A DNA stretch of 64,000 bases, taken from contig NZ_CP065534.1 of the NCBI RefSeq assembly GCF_015999465.1, positions 682,001 to 746,000 on the forward strand. The letters are read 5' to 3'. The translations under genes were made by a program, and so were the position numbers. Positions 1 to 13,017 of the stretch are shown here, in pieces; within the stretch, counting starts at the first letter, position 1, and every line of letters begins with the position of its first letter. Source of the stretch: Lonsdalea populi. Its GTDB lineage: Bacteria > Pseudomonadota > Gammaproteobacteria > Enterobacterales > Enterobacteriaceae. The notes under the pieces were generated by a model, which had not been told where the DNA came from, ran no database searches, and saw nothing but the letters and a program-made list of their open reading frames with translations.

Positions 1-1192
<1,192 letters not shown>

Positions 1193-1329
1193 CCGAAGTG
1201 AAGTGCTAGTGAAGTGCTCACACAGATTGTCTGATGAAGAAGCAAGAGCAAAAGCGCACCTGTTGATGATGAGTCTCTGACTCATGCTGATGCGGAACGA
1301 TTGAGCCTGAGGGTTGAGTCGGATTTCGT

Positions 1330-1405
1330 GTCCCCATCGTCTAGAGGCCTAGGACACCGCCCTTTCACGGCGGTAACAGGGGTTCGAATCCCCTTGGGGA
1401 CGCCA
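1330..1405 (+). tRNA. gltT-like: tRNA-Glu (anticodon TTC)
   Basis: A 76-base tRNA with encoded CCA in the 16S-23S spacer. The acceptor arms GTCCCC and GGGGAC pair, the anticodon arm reads CCGCCCTTTCACGGCGG with TTC in the loop, and the T arm is GGGGTTCGAATCCCC. A single tRNA-Glu spacer is the type found in E. coli rrnB, rrnC, rrnE and rrnG. The rest of the spacer (1193-1329 and 1406-1629) has no second tRNA; 1470-1500 resembles the antitermination and RNase III processing leader found before 23S genes. Confidence 0.98.
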
Positions 1406-1629
1406 TACCGATAATGAGTGAAAGGCATTATCACCTGAATATCTTAAAGATGACTTTAACGAGTCGTGTTTAAGATATTGCTCTTTAACAATCTGGAACA
1501 AGCTGAAATTTGAAACGATGCGGCTGAACATCTCTCTGCGTGCAGTATTGAGCGGTGATTTGGTTGCGTCAGAGTCTCTCAAATAATCGCAGCGTGAAGG
1601 GTGTCTTACGAGACACCTTCGGGTTGTGA

Positions 1630-4536
<2,907 letters not shown>

Positions 4537-4644
4537 ACAACACCGAAGGTGTTTTAGAGAGACGAGAAGAAGTTCAGCTTGTTTGCAGATTGGTTCTGGT
4601 GGTTGCACGGAGAGCGTGTGTAACGATTGGAATGAAACAGAATT

Positions 4645-4764
4645 TGCCTGGCGGCGATAGCGCGGTGGTCCCACCTGACCCCATGCCGAACTCAGCAGTG
4701 AAACGCCGTAGCGCCGATGGTAGTGTGGGGTCTCCCCATGCGAGAGTAGGGAACTGCCAGGCAT
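4645..4764 (+). rRNA. rrf: 5S ribosomal RNA, first copy
   Basis: A 120-base 5S rRNA starting TGCCTGGCGGC and ending CTGCCAGGCAT, whose ends pair to form helix I. It follows the 23S gene by 108 bases. It differs from the second copy (4899-5018) at a single base, T at 4731 against C at 4985. Confidence 0.99.
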
Positions 4765-4778
4765 TAAAATTTTGGTGC

Positions 4779-4854
4779 GCTGATATGGCTCAGTTGGTAG
4801 AGCGCACCCTTGGTAAGGGTGAGGTCCCCAGTTCGACTCTGGGTATCAGCACCA
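4779..4854 (+). tRNA. thrV-like: tRNA-Thr (anticodon GGT)
   Basis: A 76-base tRNA with encoded CCA. The acceptor arms GCTGATA and TATCAGC pair; the anticodon arm is ACCCTTGGTAAGGGT with GGT; the T arm contains GTTCGACTC. It lies between two 5S genes, the arrangement of the distal end of E. coli rrnD (rrfD-thrV-rrfF). Confidence 0.98.
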
Positions 4855-4898
4855 CCTCTTAAATAAAGAAAGATGTTCGGCAAAGAATTTAAAAGATT

Positions 4899-5018
4899 TG
4901 CCTGGCGGCGATAGCGCGGTGGTCCCACCTGACCCCATGCCGAACTCAGCAGTGAAACGCCGTAGCGCCGATGGTAGTGTGGGGCCTCCCCATGCGAGAG
5001 TAGGGAACTGCCAGGCAT
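4899..5018 (+). rRNA. rrf: 5S ribosomal RNA, second copy
   Basis: Second 120-base 5S gene, identical to the first except for one base (C at 4985). It is the last gene of the operon and is followed at once by a rho-independent terminator. Confidence 0.99.
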
Positions 5019-5030
5019 CAAACAAACGGA

Positions 5031-5060
5031 AAGCCTCTGGTTAACGCCAGGGGCTTTTTC
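5031..5060 (+). terminator. rRNA operon terminator
   Basis: An inverted repeat (AGCCTCTGG at 5032, CCAGGGGCT at 5047) with a short loop is followed by TTTTT. This is a standard intrinsic terminator 12 bases after the last 5S gene. Confidence 0.9.
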
Positions 5061-5223
5061 GCGTCCGAATACCTAAAATCATCCATAAATTTAACTTATT
5101 TGACCACTGTAATTAACGATAAATCATTAAGTGTATACATTATTCTTTGCCTGCAAACGGGATCCTGTTTTACTGTAGATATGTTGGATAGTTGTGTCCT
5201 ACGAACAGGAGAGAAAAAACTGT

Positions 5224-6522
5224 ATGACGGGAAATATAAATTTAAAAACATTAATGCCCGGTGAAAATGACTCTCGACAGAGGATCAAGGCAATTGTGGG
5301 AGCATCATCAGGGAATTTGGTAGAGTGGTTCGATTTCTACGTATATTCATTTTGTTCTTTATATTTTGCTCATATCTTTTTCCCCTCAGAAAATCCGACT
5401 ACGCAGCTTCTGCATACCGCGGGTGTGTTTGCTGCCGGTTTCTTGATGCGCCCGATCGGGGGATGGTTGTTTGGATACATTGCCGATAAATATGGACGCA
5501 AAACATCAATGCTTATCTCTGTATGTATGATGTGTTTTGGGTCATTGGTTATCGCCTGTCTGCCCGGTTATGACACCATCGGTACCTGGGCACCTTTACT
5601 GTTATTATTCGCCCGCCTCTTTCAGGGATTGTCCGTTGGTGGTGAATATGGCACCAGTGCCACTTACATGAGCGAAGTTGCGATTGAAGGACGTAAGGGA
5701 TTTTTTGCCTCCTTCCAATATGTCACGCTGATTGGCGGTCAGCTACTGGCTCTTTTGGTTGTCGTCATATTGCAACACACCATGCCTTCTGAGAGTTTGT
5801 ACGCTTGGGGATGGCGTATTCCATTTTTCATTGGTGCCATTTTGGCTATCGTTGCCTTATTCTTGCGTCGCTCGCTTAATGAAACCTCTGATAAAGCTTC
5901 TCGCTCACATAAAGACGCAGGTTCTTTGCGTGGGTTATGGAATAACCGCAAAGCATTCCTGATGGTCTTGGGTTTTACCGCAGGTGGGTCGCTTGGTTTC
6001 TATACCTATACCACTTACATGCAAAAGTATCTCGTCAACACCTCTGGCATGGCACCTGAAGTGGCGAGTGGTCTGATGACGTTGGCCCTTTTCGTTTTCA
6101 TGTTGTTGCAGCCGCTGTTCGGACATCTATCCGACAAGATTGGACGCCGCAATTCGATGCTGTGCTTCGGCGCATTAATGGCGTTGTTAACGGTGCCTAT
6201 TCTGTCGCTTCTTCAAAACGTTACCAACCCGGTGATCGCTTTTCTGCTAGTTTTGCTGTCATTGACTATTGTGAGTTTTTACACGGCAATCAGCGGGATT
6301 TTGAAAGCGGAAATGTTTCCCCCAGAAGTTAGAGCGATGGGCGTTGGCCTGTCGTATGCGGTAGCGAACGCTTTGTTTGGCGGCTCCGCTGAATACGTTG
6401 CACTTTCACTGAAGTCTTTAGGGTCGGAAAATGCCTTTTTCTGGTATGTATCGGCCATGGGTGCGATCTCATTTATAGTCTCTTTGGGACTACATCGTAA
6501 AGGCCAAGGCAAGACACTTTAA
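5224..6522 (+). CDS. kgtP: Alpha-ketoglutarate permease KgtP (MHS-type MFS)
   Basis: Inner-membrane proton symporter importing 2-oxoglutarate; 432 aa, the same length as E. coli KgtP. The first membrane block contains [20 protein letters not shown]. The MFS loop motif [10 protein letters not shown] is near residue 95 and its second-half counterpart [10 protein letters not shown] near 300; about 12 membrane segments are expected. The ATG at 5224 is chosen over an upstream in-frame GTG at 5194 because AGGAG lies about 11 bases before it and it gives exactly 20 residues before the conserved I-K/W-A-I-V-G block, as in E. coli. Position next to an rRNA operon and before pssA matches the E. coli rrnG-kgtP-pssA order. 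A possible TTGACC -35 element is at 5100, but no clear -10 was settled. Confidence 0.96.
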   Translation: MTGNINLKTLMPGENDSRQRIKAIVGASSGNLVEWFDFYVYSFCSLYFAHIFFPSENPTTQLLHTAGVFAAGFLMRPIGGWLFGYIADKYGRKTSMLISVCMMCFGSLVIACLPGYDTIGTWAPLLLLFARLFQGLSVGGEYGTSATYMSEVAIEGRKGFFASFQYVTLIGGQLLALLVVVILQHTMPSESLYAWGWRIPFFIGAILAIVALFLRRSLNETSDKASRSHKDAGSLRGLWNNRKAFLMVLGFTAGGSLGFYTYTTYMQKYLVNTSGMAPEVASGLMTLALFVFMLLQPLFGHLSDKIGRRNSMLCFGALMALLTVPILSLLQNVTNPVIAFLLVLLSLTIVSFYTAISGILKAEMFPPEVRAMGVGLSYAVANALFGGSAEYVALSLKSLGSENAFFWYVSAMGAISFIVSLGLHRKGQGKTL

Positions 6523-6910
6523 CTCTGTATGAGTCAAATGTTCCACAAGGCCTATTAACGTTACCGGAAGGTCATCGTTTCCCGCGTCTCTTTGGCGCGG
6601 GAATCTACTTATCCTTTATTATCAAAGATAGATAGACCTGCAAATATAACCTCACCCATTTTATCCGACAGATATCCCTTTATTTTCTAGTCAATATTTT
6701 GATGCTTTATATCTGAGTGGTTATTAGCTGTGAAATAATACTGTGAGTATTTTTATTACTGCAGGATAAATTTACAGTTCGTACCGAGAAAGATTGGCTG
6801 AGTTAGTCTTTTAATTATATTACTCAGCGAATAAATCTTGACACAACTCAGCGGGAAAGGATGAATGAGAACGACCGTTCATCGGCCGTCACCGACTCTT
6901 TATAGAGACA
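6523..6910. other. kgtP-pssA intergenic region with hairpin
   Basis: This convergent gap holds a strong hairpin, TTCCCGCG at 6579-6586 and CGCGGGAA at 6596-6603, followed by a T-rich stretch. It is likely the kgtP terminator. The AT-rich remainder (about 6610-6850) has no credible gene. Confidence 0.55.
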
Positions 6911-8263
6911 TCACAGAATACGGCTAATGAGCTTATCGATTCTCACACGACGTACACGACGAATAAGCTTACGCACTTTGACTGGATATTGTGCGATGCT
7001 TTCCAACTGCTGATAGCTGCTCAGTACATGTGTATTCTTACGGATGCAAGCAAGTTCTTTAATTCGCTGTTCCAACAATTGTTTTTGAGGATCGTGGATC
7101 AAAATTGCATTCTCGAGATCCAGCCGCCAGGCGCGTGGATTTAAATTGTTGCCAGTCAGCAGCTGCCATTTATTGTCCACCCACAGTCCCTTTAAATGGA
7201 AACTGTTGTCGCCATCTTTCCATAGGCGCACCACCAACTGGCCATTATCGATATATTTTTGTAAGCGACTAAGGAAACGGCGGAGGTTAATCTCATACAG
7301 GTAAGGCAGCGCACCTATAATTTTGAATGGCTGACTTTCAGGAATATAAAAATCATTAGCAGTCTTGTCGCCAATGATAATTTCGACCTTTTTGCCGCTG
7401 CGCAGCAGGTTAATGACGTTCCTGACTAACGGTGCCGGTAGATTAAAATAAGGAGTGCACATTACCAGATGTTGTTCAGTACAGCACATCAGATGATGAA
7501 TTGTTTTATTTAACGGGTTTTGTTTTCCTAATCCTACCAACGGCGTTACTGCTAGCTGATTATTATTTGAGATATTGGGTAAGCGGTAATGAAGGGTGCG
7601 TAGCATCTGGCGGAATCGACGGATCGCATTTTTAATTTCAGCGGTCTTCGGTCTATCTTTCATATCGAGACGCTGTATCGCCGATGAAGCCAGCAGTCTC
7701 TGTACGTAACTCGCCATCGTATCCGCCAGGGGCTTATTATCGATCATCTGATATCGGTCGTAGCGGTATTTTTCATGCTGCTGCAAATAGACGTCATTCA
7801 GACTGGCACCACTGTACAGCACAGTATCATCAATAATGAAACCTTTCAGATGAAGTACGCCCAGGGCTTCGCGTGTGTTAACCGGGACCCCGTAAACGGG
7901 AAACTCGATACCGTCACCCCGTTCCTTCATCGCCTGATACCAGTCTGCATTAGTGTTCGCTGCTGCCGCACCGATACGACCGCGTTGCGCGCGGTGCCAG
8001 TCCACCAATACGCGAACATCCAACTCAGGGCGCAGGCGTTTCGCTTGGTAAAGCGTGGATAAAATAGTCTCACCGCCATCATCGTGCTCAAGATACAGAG
8101 ATACGATGTAGATGCGTTGTTCTGCCTGGAGAATCCGATCCACAAGCGTGCGACGGAATTCCTCCGGGCAAAGGAGTGTTTGCACGGCGTCGGCTGACTG
8201 AGGAATTTTGGGCAGTTGTGCAAGGTGTTGTTGGTATTTAGTTCGCTTTAGTTTTGACAACAT
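6911..8263 (-). CDS. pssA: CDP-diacylglycerol--serine O-phosphatidyltransferase PssA
   Basis: Makes phosphatidylserine, the precursor of phosphatidylethanolamine, from CDP-diacylglycerol and serine. It is the phospholipase-D-fold enzyme of gamma-proteobacteria, peripheral to the inner membrane; 450 aa against 451 in E. coli. Two HKD-type motifs are visible: HLKGFIID followed by GASLND near residue 135, and HLKGLWVD followed by GNNLNP near 355. The arginine-rich C terminus (KVRKLIRRVRRVRIDKLISRIL region) is conserved and probably helps membrane association. ATG at 8263 is used rather than the GTG one codon upstream, as in E. coli. The gene yfiQ/patZ, which lies between pssA and tapT in E. coli, is missing. 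Confidence 0.97.
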   Translation of the reverse strand: MLSKLKRTKYQQHLAQLPKIPQSADAVQTLLCPEEFRRTLVDRILQAEQRIYIVSLYLEHDDGGETILSTLYQAKRLRPELDVRVLVDWHRAQRGRIGAAAANTNADWYQAMKERGDGIEFPVYGVPVNTREALGVLHLKGFIIDDTVLYSGASLNDVYLQQHEKYRYDRYQMIDNKPLADTMASYVQRLLASSAIQRLDMKDRPKTAEIKNAIRRFRQMLRTLHYRLPNISNNNQLAVTPLVGLGKQNPLNKTIHHLMCCTEQHLVMCTPYFNLPAPLVRNVINLLRSGKKVEIIIGDKTANDFYIPESQPFKIIGALPYLYEINLRRFLSRLQKYIDNGQLVVRLWKDGDNSFHLKGLWVDNKWQLLTGNNLNPRAWRLDLENAILIHDPQKQLLEQRIKELACIRKNTHVLSSYQQLESIAQYPVKVRKLIRRVRRVRIDKLISRIL

Positions 8264-8642
8264 CACAGTGCGATTCTTCTCTTATCATGTTATGACCGGG
8301 TGGGTCTTGAACGTTGAATATGACCGAATTGGGCAATAATAACATCACTTTCCCGCTGCTGTGAGCAGGTTTTATCTTTTAGTACGGACCCTTTACCTTG
8401 GCGATGACTTGCTTCGATATGGTGTTGAAAGGTTATCGCGTACATTTAACATGTTCCTCCAATCATGCGACTTCAGGAATATTGGCTTATCGCTGATTCT
8501 GTTTATGCAGCCCTGAAGTGAAAGCAACGCTGCATCCTTATTCATTGAAGACATTGAAAATTAGCCGATGCCGATGAGTAAAGTTCACGGCGTGTATATT
8601 CATAGCTACTTTGCATTGAGTGTCTGGACGTGTATTTTCGCT
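8264..8642. other. pssA-tapT intergenic region
   Basis: About 380 bases holding the pssA promoter side and the 3' flank of tapT. In E. coli the large gene yfiQ/patZ sits here; nothing resembling it remains. No gene or clear terminator is seen. Confidence 0.5.
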
Positions 8643-9317
8643 TCATTCTGCAAGATGGTGCGGTTTTCCCGCCAGATAGCTTTTTCTGAAGTGGTCAAAG
8701 TGGTCATTCAGTGTTCGCGCCGCTATGTCATCCCCGGCTTGTTCCAAGAGCGCCACGGCGATCTCGGCGGTACACTGCTGGCCGGCCAGGCTCGCTTCAC
8801 GCAATTGATAACGAGACAGGGCCTCAATATTGAGAGATAGAATGGGCAGATTATCCAGGTATGGGCTTTTACGGAACATCTTTCGGGCTTCTGGCCAGGT
8901 ACCATCCAGCATTATAAAGAGCGGAGCCATATCTGTTTCAGGCAGTTGATGAAATACGTCACGTTCCTTTCCTTCTTCTTCGGCTAAAAAAACCAGGTAG
9001 GGTTGATAGTGTGATGAATGAATCGCCGCCAGTAGCGCCGGATTAGGCGTTGTGCGTGACCATTGAAAGGCTAATGTATCCGGCAGAATATCCGCAATGA
9101 GTCGGCCCGTGTTGCTGGGTTTCATGGGTTCTGTATCGAACATGATTAGGCAAAAACGGCTTCTTGCCTGCTGCGCAACGACGGTGTGACACAGGCAACG
9201 GATGACGGGAAGCAGACACCGCTGACACCGAACAACTCGGCTTCCACGAGCGATAAAAGGGCGAGTGGCGAGCGCCAAACGCTGTTCGCGCAATTTAAGG
9301 ACGGCATTTTCAGTCAT
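8643..9317 (-). CDS. tapT: tRNA-uridine aminocarboxypropyltransferase TapT (DTW domain)
   Basis: Family known to make 3-(3-amino-3-carboxypropyl)uridine at tRNA position 47 using S-adenosylmethionine. The 224-aa protein has an N-terminal zinc-type cysteine cluster (CQRCLLPVIRCLC, near residues 31-43), the SAM-region motif FDTEPMKPSNTGRLIADILP near 60, and the family signature as DGTWPEARKMF near 140. ATG at 9317 gives the start MTENAVLKLR, equivalent to E. coli YfiP. It lies 82 bases downstream of trxC on the same strand, so the two may be cotranscribed. Confidence 0.95.
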   Translation of the reverse strand: MTENAVLKLREQRLALATRPFIARGSRVVRCQRCLLPVIRCLCHTVVAQQARSRFCLIMFDTEPMKPSNTGRLIADILPDTLAFQWSRTTPNPALLAAIHSSHYQPYLVFLAEEEGKERDVFHQLPETDMAPLFIMLDGTWPEARKMFRKSPYLDNLPILSLNIEALSRYQLREASLAGQQCTAEIAVALLEQAGDDIAARTLNDHFDHFRKSYLAGKPHHLAE

Positions 9318-9399
9318 GGGATCCCGCAAAAAGACGCCATTCTAATCAAGCAACGGCGGGACCAGAAGCCCCGCGTAGTGAAAACGCCCTGCAGTCGCG

Positions 9400-9819
9400 T
9401 TAGAGTGATTCTTCCAACCAGCTTTCAAACGGCGCTTTTGGCATAGCGCCGTTAAGCATATCCACCATCTGCCCATTTTTGAAAATCATGATAGTGGGGA
9501 TGGCACGAATGCGAAAACGTTCGCTTAACTCGGGTTCTGCCTCGGTGTTCACTTTCACAAAGCGAATTTTGCCGCCATTTTCTTCAGCTACGCTGCTAAA
9601 GACAGGGGCAAAATTAACACATGGACCACACCAAGGCGCCCAGAAATCAATAACGACGGGAAGATCGTCTTGAAGTAGCTTATCAAGCGTTTTTGCCGTG
9701 GCGTTGACAACTTCTCCTTTGAATAGCGTATCCCCGCAGCGTCCGCAGGTGGCATTATCTTCAATGCGAGCTTCCGACAGGCGGTTGGTAGTGTGGCATG
9801 ATGCACAAACCGTATTCAT
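9400..9819 (-). CDS. trxC: Thioredoxin 2
   Basis: Cytoplasmic thiol-disulfide reductase of 139 aa. An N-terminal zinc module with C5-x2-C8 and C25-x2-C28 precedes a thioredoxin fold with active site W63-C-G-P-C67. The cis-proline segment [10 protein letters not shown] follows near residue 108. The zinc module separates TrxC from thioredoxin 1. In E. coli trxC is OxyR-regulated; no OxyR site could be judged by eye here. It is divergent from yfiF with about 245 bases between. Confidence 0.97.
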   Translation of the reverse strand: MNTVCASCHTTNRLSEARIEDNATCGRCGDTLFKGEVVNATAKTLDKLLQDDLPVVIDFWAPWCGPCVNFAPVFSSVAEENGGKIRFVKVNTEAEPELSERFRIRAIPTIMIFKNGQMVDMLNGAMPKAPFESWLEESL

Positions 9820-10064
9820 AACAAGGCCTCAATAATCAAAGGACTAACATGGGTCAGCGAACTGTTGAAGAAAACCGCCATAAGTGCAACCTAAAAGTAC
9901 CGAGCGGCGATTTTTAATAGGGATCCAGTATCGTGACCGGAACCTGAAGGAACAACGTGGTTTACTCAATGGCTACAATAGTTCCTGACTTTTATGTGTA
10001 GGTCGGTAGCTAAGCGACAGTACATAAGGTACTCTTCGCGGCGAGTGCGTAGGTGGAGAAAAAG

Positions 10065-11156
10065 ATGAGCGATTCGTTTAGTGGGAAAGGCGGCAAGGTC
10101 CGCGTTATGTACGTCCGCAGCAGTGATGAGGACGATAAAAAGGATAAGAATTCACGTTCGTCAGATACTCGACGTAATAGCAGCGATAGCCGGGATAAAA
10201 AACCGCGCGATAAACGCGCCCCCGCGTCGCGTGATGGCGGCGGCGACCGTCATGAGGGGTCAACATGGCGCGGAGATAAGCGTCAGGAAGAACGCCCGGC
10301 TCGTCGAGAAGCAACAGGCGAGTACGACTCTCCCTGGAAAACAATTTCACGTAGCCCGGATGCCGCGCTTGATCACGGCGGTATTGTCGGTAAAAGTCAG
10401 TTAGATCCTGCGCAGCTGCGCCGCCAGCGGGCTGAAGAAACTCGTGTATACGGCGAAAACGCCTGTCAGGCGCTGTTTAAAAGTCGCCCTGAATCGATTG
10501 TGCGTGCCTGGTTTTTGCAAGAAGTCACTCCTCGTTTTCGCGATGCGCTACGTTGGATGGCGGCAAACCGCAAGGCTTATCATGTCGTCGATGACGAAGA
10601 GCTGACCAAAGCATCCGGCACCGATCATCATGGCGGCGTCTGCTTCCTGATTAAGAAGCGACGTGGCACAGAGGTAAAAGTTTACCTGAGTGAAGCTGGC
10701 GAGAGAGACTGTGTTTTGGCGCTGGAAGAAGTGGGTAATCCGCATAACCTTGGCGGGATTATTCGTAGCTGCGCGCATTTTGGCGTGCGTGGCGTTTTAG
10801 TCCGTGATGCAGCGATACTGGAATCCGGCGCGGCAGTGCGCACGGCAGAAGGTGGTGCTGAACATGTGAAAGCTATCAGTACCGAAGGGTTGCTCGATGC
10901 GTTGGATGAGTTCCGTCGTGCTGGCTATACCATCGTGACGACGTCCAGCCACAAAGGCATGCCTTTGTCCGGTGCCAAATTACCCGCCAAAACGGTGATC
11001 GTTTTGGGTGAAGAAAGTGGTGGTTTGACTGACAGCGCCTGGGAACAAGGCAGCGTGAAGGTTTCTATCGACGGAACCGGCAAGGTTGAGAGCCTGAATA
11101 TTTCCGTTGCGACCGGTATCCTGCTGGCGGAATGGTGGCGTCAGAATCAAGGCTGA
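10065..11156 (+). CDS. yfiF: TrmH/SpoU-family RNA methyltransferase-like protein YfiF
   Basis: Predicted SAM-dependent 2'-O-ribose RNA methyltransferase of the SPOUT class, 363 aa; its target is not established. The first 110 residues are highly charged and look disordered (runs of D, K, R, S). An RNA-binding substrate domain covers about 130-200. The SpoU domain shows [17 protein letters not shown] near 228, VLGEESGGL near 315 and [17 protein letters not shown] at the end. ATG at 10065 has GGAG seven bases upstream and matches the E. coli start; a GTG four codons earlier is less likely. A strong terminator follows. Confidence 0.93.
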   Translation: MSDSFSGKGGKVRVMYVRSSDEDDKKDKNSRSSDTRRNSSDSRDKKPRDKRAPASRDGGGDRHEGSTWRGDKRQEERPARREATGEYDSPWKTISRSPDAALDHGGIVGKSQLDPAQLRRQRAEETRVYGENACQALFKSRPESIVRAWFLQEVTPRFRDALRWMAANRKAYHVVDDEELTKASGTDHHGGVCFLIKKRRGTEVKVYLSEAGERDCVLALEEVGNPHNLGGIIRSCAHFGVRGVLVRDAAILESGAAVRTAEGGAEHVKAISTEGLLDALDEFRRAGYTIVTTSSHKGMPLSGAKLPAKTVIVLGEESGGLTDSAWEQGSVKVSIDGTGKVESLNISVATGILLAEWWRQNQG

Positions 11157-11189
11157 ACGGTGACATCCTGTTTTTAAGCGTGATATAGT

Positions 11190-11225
11190 AAAGGCCAGTC
11201 AGTGTCACCTGACTGGCCTTTTTCA
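11190..11225 (+). terminator. Intrinsic terminator after yfiF
   Basis: AGGCCAGTCAG and CTGACTGGCCT form an 11-bp perfect stem around a six-base loop, followed by a run of T. Confidence 0.92.
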
Positions 11226-11280
11226 TTGGCACTTTTGCCGGGCACGGCTAGGTGCTGGTTAACATTGAAGTGCTGAGTAT

Positions 11281-11298
11281 GGCCCACATGAGTGGGTC
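11281..11298 (-). terminator. Possible levansucrase terminator hairpin
   Basis: GGCCCAC and GTGGGTC form a seven-bp stem with a four-base loop just after the levansucrase stop codon. No T tract follows on the minus strand, so termination is uncertain. Confidence 0.35.
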
Positions 11299-11303
11299 AT
11301 TCT

Positions 11304-12584
11304 TTAAAGCGTTTTCACATCCAGTTCCGGCGGAATATAGCCGTAATCCAGTTCTTCAACCACGAAGCTACGAGAGCCGATAAATTTGATTTTCACGGTC
11401 GGTGCTTCAGTCCCACCAATACGATACTCCATACCTGTTGTCTCAACATCGGTAGGAATGCTGTCGATGAAGGAAGTCACCAGGCCGTTAGGCATGACAT
11501 AGTGCGAGTATGTCTGGTAAGGCTGACTGGACGGGTTACCCAGAACCAGACCAGAACCGTTCATCGGCTGATATCGGCCGAACAGCTCGTCGCTCAGGAA
11601 GCCGTAAACACCATCCGGACCCGTCAGACCATCGGCATAGGTAAATGTATGGCTGATTGTCATCAGGTAGTATTGGTCGTCCTGGAATACGAAGTGAGGA
11701 CGTTCGGTCTGATCGTTGACACCAACCGCCGTAACCAGTGGTGGTAACAGTTTCCATTGATCGCCATCTTCATCCAGCGCAACAGCAATACCGATACAAC
11801 CGGTCTGGTAGCGTGCGCCACCCACTTCTTCGTAACCCGGCGGTACATCGCCCAGTTCGTCATCACCCACGACATGTGAACCACGATCACCTGCAACATT
11901 ACCTTCGAACAGCATGTACAGCTTGCCGCTTTTCGGGTCACGGAACGGCCATGGATCACGGAAGGCCCAGTACTGGTTTTGTTCTTCAGTCTGGTAAATC
12001 GCGCCATCGGCGTCGAACAGGCTATATACTTTGTTGAATCCGACCATTTCCACTCCAGTGGATGTCGTTACAACGCGACCGCGTACTTTGGATACCGTTG
12101 AACCAGGAGTCACCGCGGTGTAGTAGAATGCGATATCGCCTTTTTCATTCAGCAGGATGGGAGAACCCGCCCATTCGCGAGTGGTAGGCGAAACGCCTTC
12201 AGCCATCATGCGGCCACCGAAGGTCCAATCTTTACTGTTATGTGAGAACCAGTAGCAGATTTTTGCACGACCGTGGCGGTCGTTCCAGTCGAGAGAGATG
12301 TTGTAGTTGCCGTTTTCATCCAGGTAAGCCGGGTTATCTTCTTGACGATCCGCAGTGAGGGTGAAAATGACTGACCAACCATCGACGGACACGGTGTGAC
12401 CGTTAATATCACGCAGCGGCATGGTATCCCAAATGAATACCTCGTCGCTCATGGTTTTGAAGTCAGCACTGACCAGAGGCTGAGTCGTAGTAGGATCGTC
12501 AAACGTCACTTTCAACGCATCGGCACGAGTCCAGATCGTAGGTTTGTAAGCGGGAGTGGCTTTCAGTTCTTTATGAATGGCCAT
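11304..12584 (-). CDS. lsc: Levansucrase (GH68)
   Basis: Transfers the fructosyl group of sucrose to growing levan and releases glucose; in plant-associated relatives levan is part of biofilm and virulence. The 426-aa protein matches Erwinia-type levansucrase. Catalytic residues are visible: nucleophile D53 in IWDTMPLRD, transition-state stabiliser D210 in FRDP, and acid/base E294 in TERPHF. Each is offset by seven from the Erwinia amylovora numbering that I recall. The N terminus has no signal peptide, as in other Gram-negative levansucrases, so release is by a non-Sec route. The start has CAGGAG about nine bases upstream. Its promoter carries two LexA-box-like sites. The gene sits between yfiF and emrB, which are far apart in E. 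coli, so it lies at a rearrangement junction. Confidence 0.96.
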   Translation of the reverse strand: MAIHKELKATPAYKPTIWTRADALKVTFDDPTTTQPLVSADFKTMSDEVFIWDTMPLRDINGHTVSVDGWSVIFTLTADRQEDNPAYLDENGNYNISLDWNDRHGRAKICYWFSHNSKDWTFGGRMMAEGVSPTTREWAGSPILLNEKGDIAFYYTAVTPGSTVSKVRGRVVTTSTGVEMVGFNKVYSLFDADGAIYQTEEQNQYWAFRDPWPFRDPKSGKLYMLFEGNVAGDRGSHVVGDDELGDVPPGYEEVGGARYQTGCIGIAVALDEDGDQWKLLPPLVTAVGVNDQTERPHFVFQDDQYYLMTISHTFTYADGLTGPDGVYGFLSDELFGRYQPMNGSGLVLGNPSSQPYQTYSHYVMPNGLVTSFIDSIPTDVETTGMEYRIGGTEAPTVKIKFIGSRSFVVEELDYGYIPPELDVKTL

Positions 12585-12620
12585 GAGTGTATCTCCTGTA
12601 AAAGTGAGTGAGTTGTTTTA

Positions 12621-12672
12621 CTGTATGCATGTACAGTGCTGATACTATATACAGTATGTTTATGGCATTCAA
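12621..12672 (-). promoter_or_regulatory. Levansucrase promoter with two tandem LexA-box-like operators
   Basis: On the minus strand -35 TTGAAT (12667-12672) and -10 TATAGT (12644-12649) are separated by 17 bases. One 16-base site, CTGTACATGCATACAG on the minus strand (12621-12636), is a perfect CTGT-N8-ACAG and matches the 20-base E. coli LexA consensus at 16 positions. A second, CTGTATATAGTATCAG (12639-12654), has one half imperfect and covers the -10. The pair would cover the -10 and transcript start, the expected place for a repressor. LexA itself is inference. Confidence 0.6.
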
Positions 12673-13017
12673 TCCAATTTTTGATATTTTTAATCAATTT
12701 GGGTTTTTTATTTTAATATGCCGATTTTTCGATTTTTAATTTTTAAATGTGACGGCAATTTGCGTATTTATTGGTTTTTTATCCTGTTGTATTTTCGCAT
12801 TTGAGTATTCTGAGGTTTGTGACGGCGAGGGGGACGAAGCCGCTGTGCAGCAAGTAAGACGTTGAAGGCAAAGGCTGTCAGGAGGATGAAGCGACGTCAG
12901 AATTGATGATGAAAAGGTTTGATAACGCCTGATTGAAAACGAAAGCCTTATCCTTGGTTGAAGATAAAAATGCCGTCCCTAAATAGGACGGCACGGTGAT
13001 GAGAAATGGTGGCCGGC
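12673..13017. other. AT-rich region between emrB and lsc
   Basis: 12673-12810 is strongly AT-rich with many T and A runs, the kind of DNA bound by H-NS. 12820-12960 is of normal composition and has no convincing gene. The emrB terminator is at its emrB-proximal end. Confidence 0.5.
12965..12994 (-). terminator. Intrinsic terminator after emrB
   Basis: On the minus strand TGCCGTCC and GGACGGCA form an eight-bp stem with a seven-base loop, followed by TTTTT. Confidence 0.88.
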
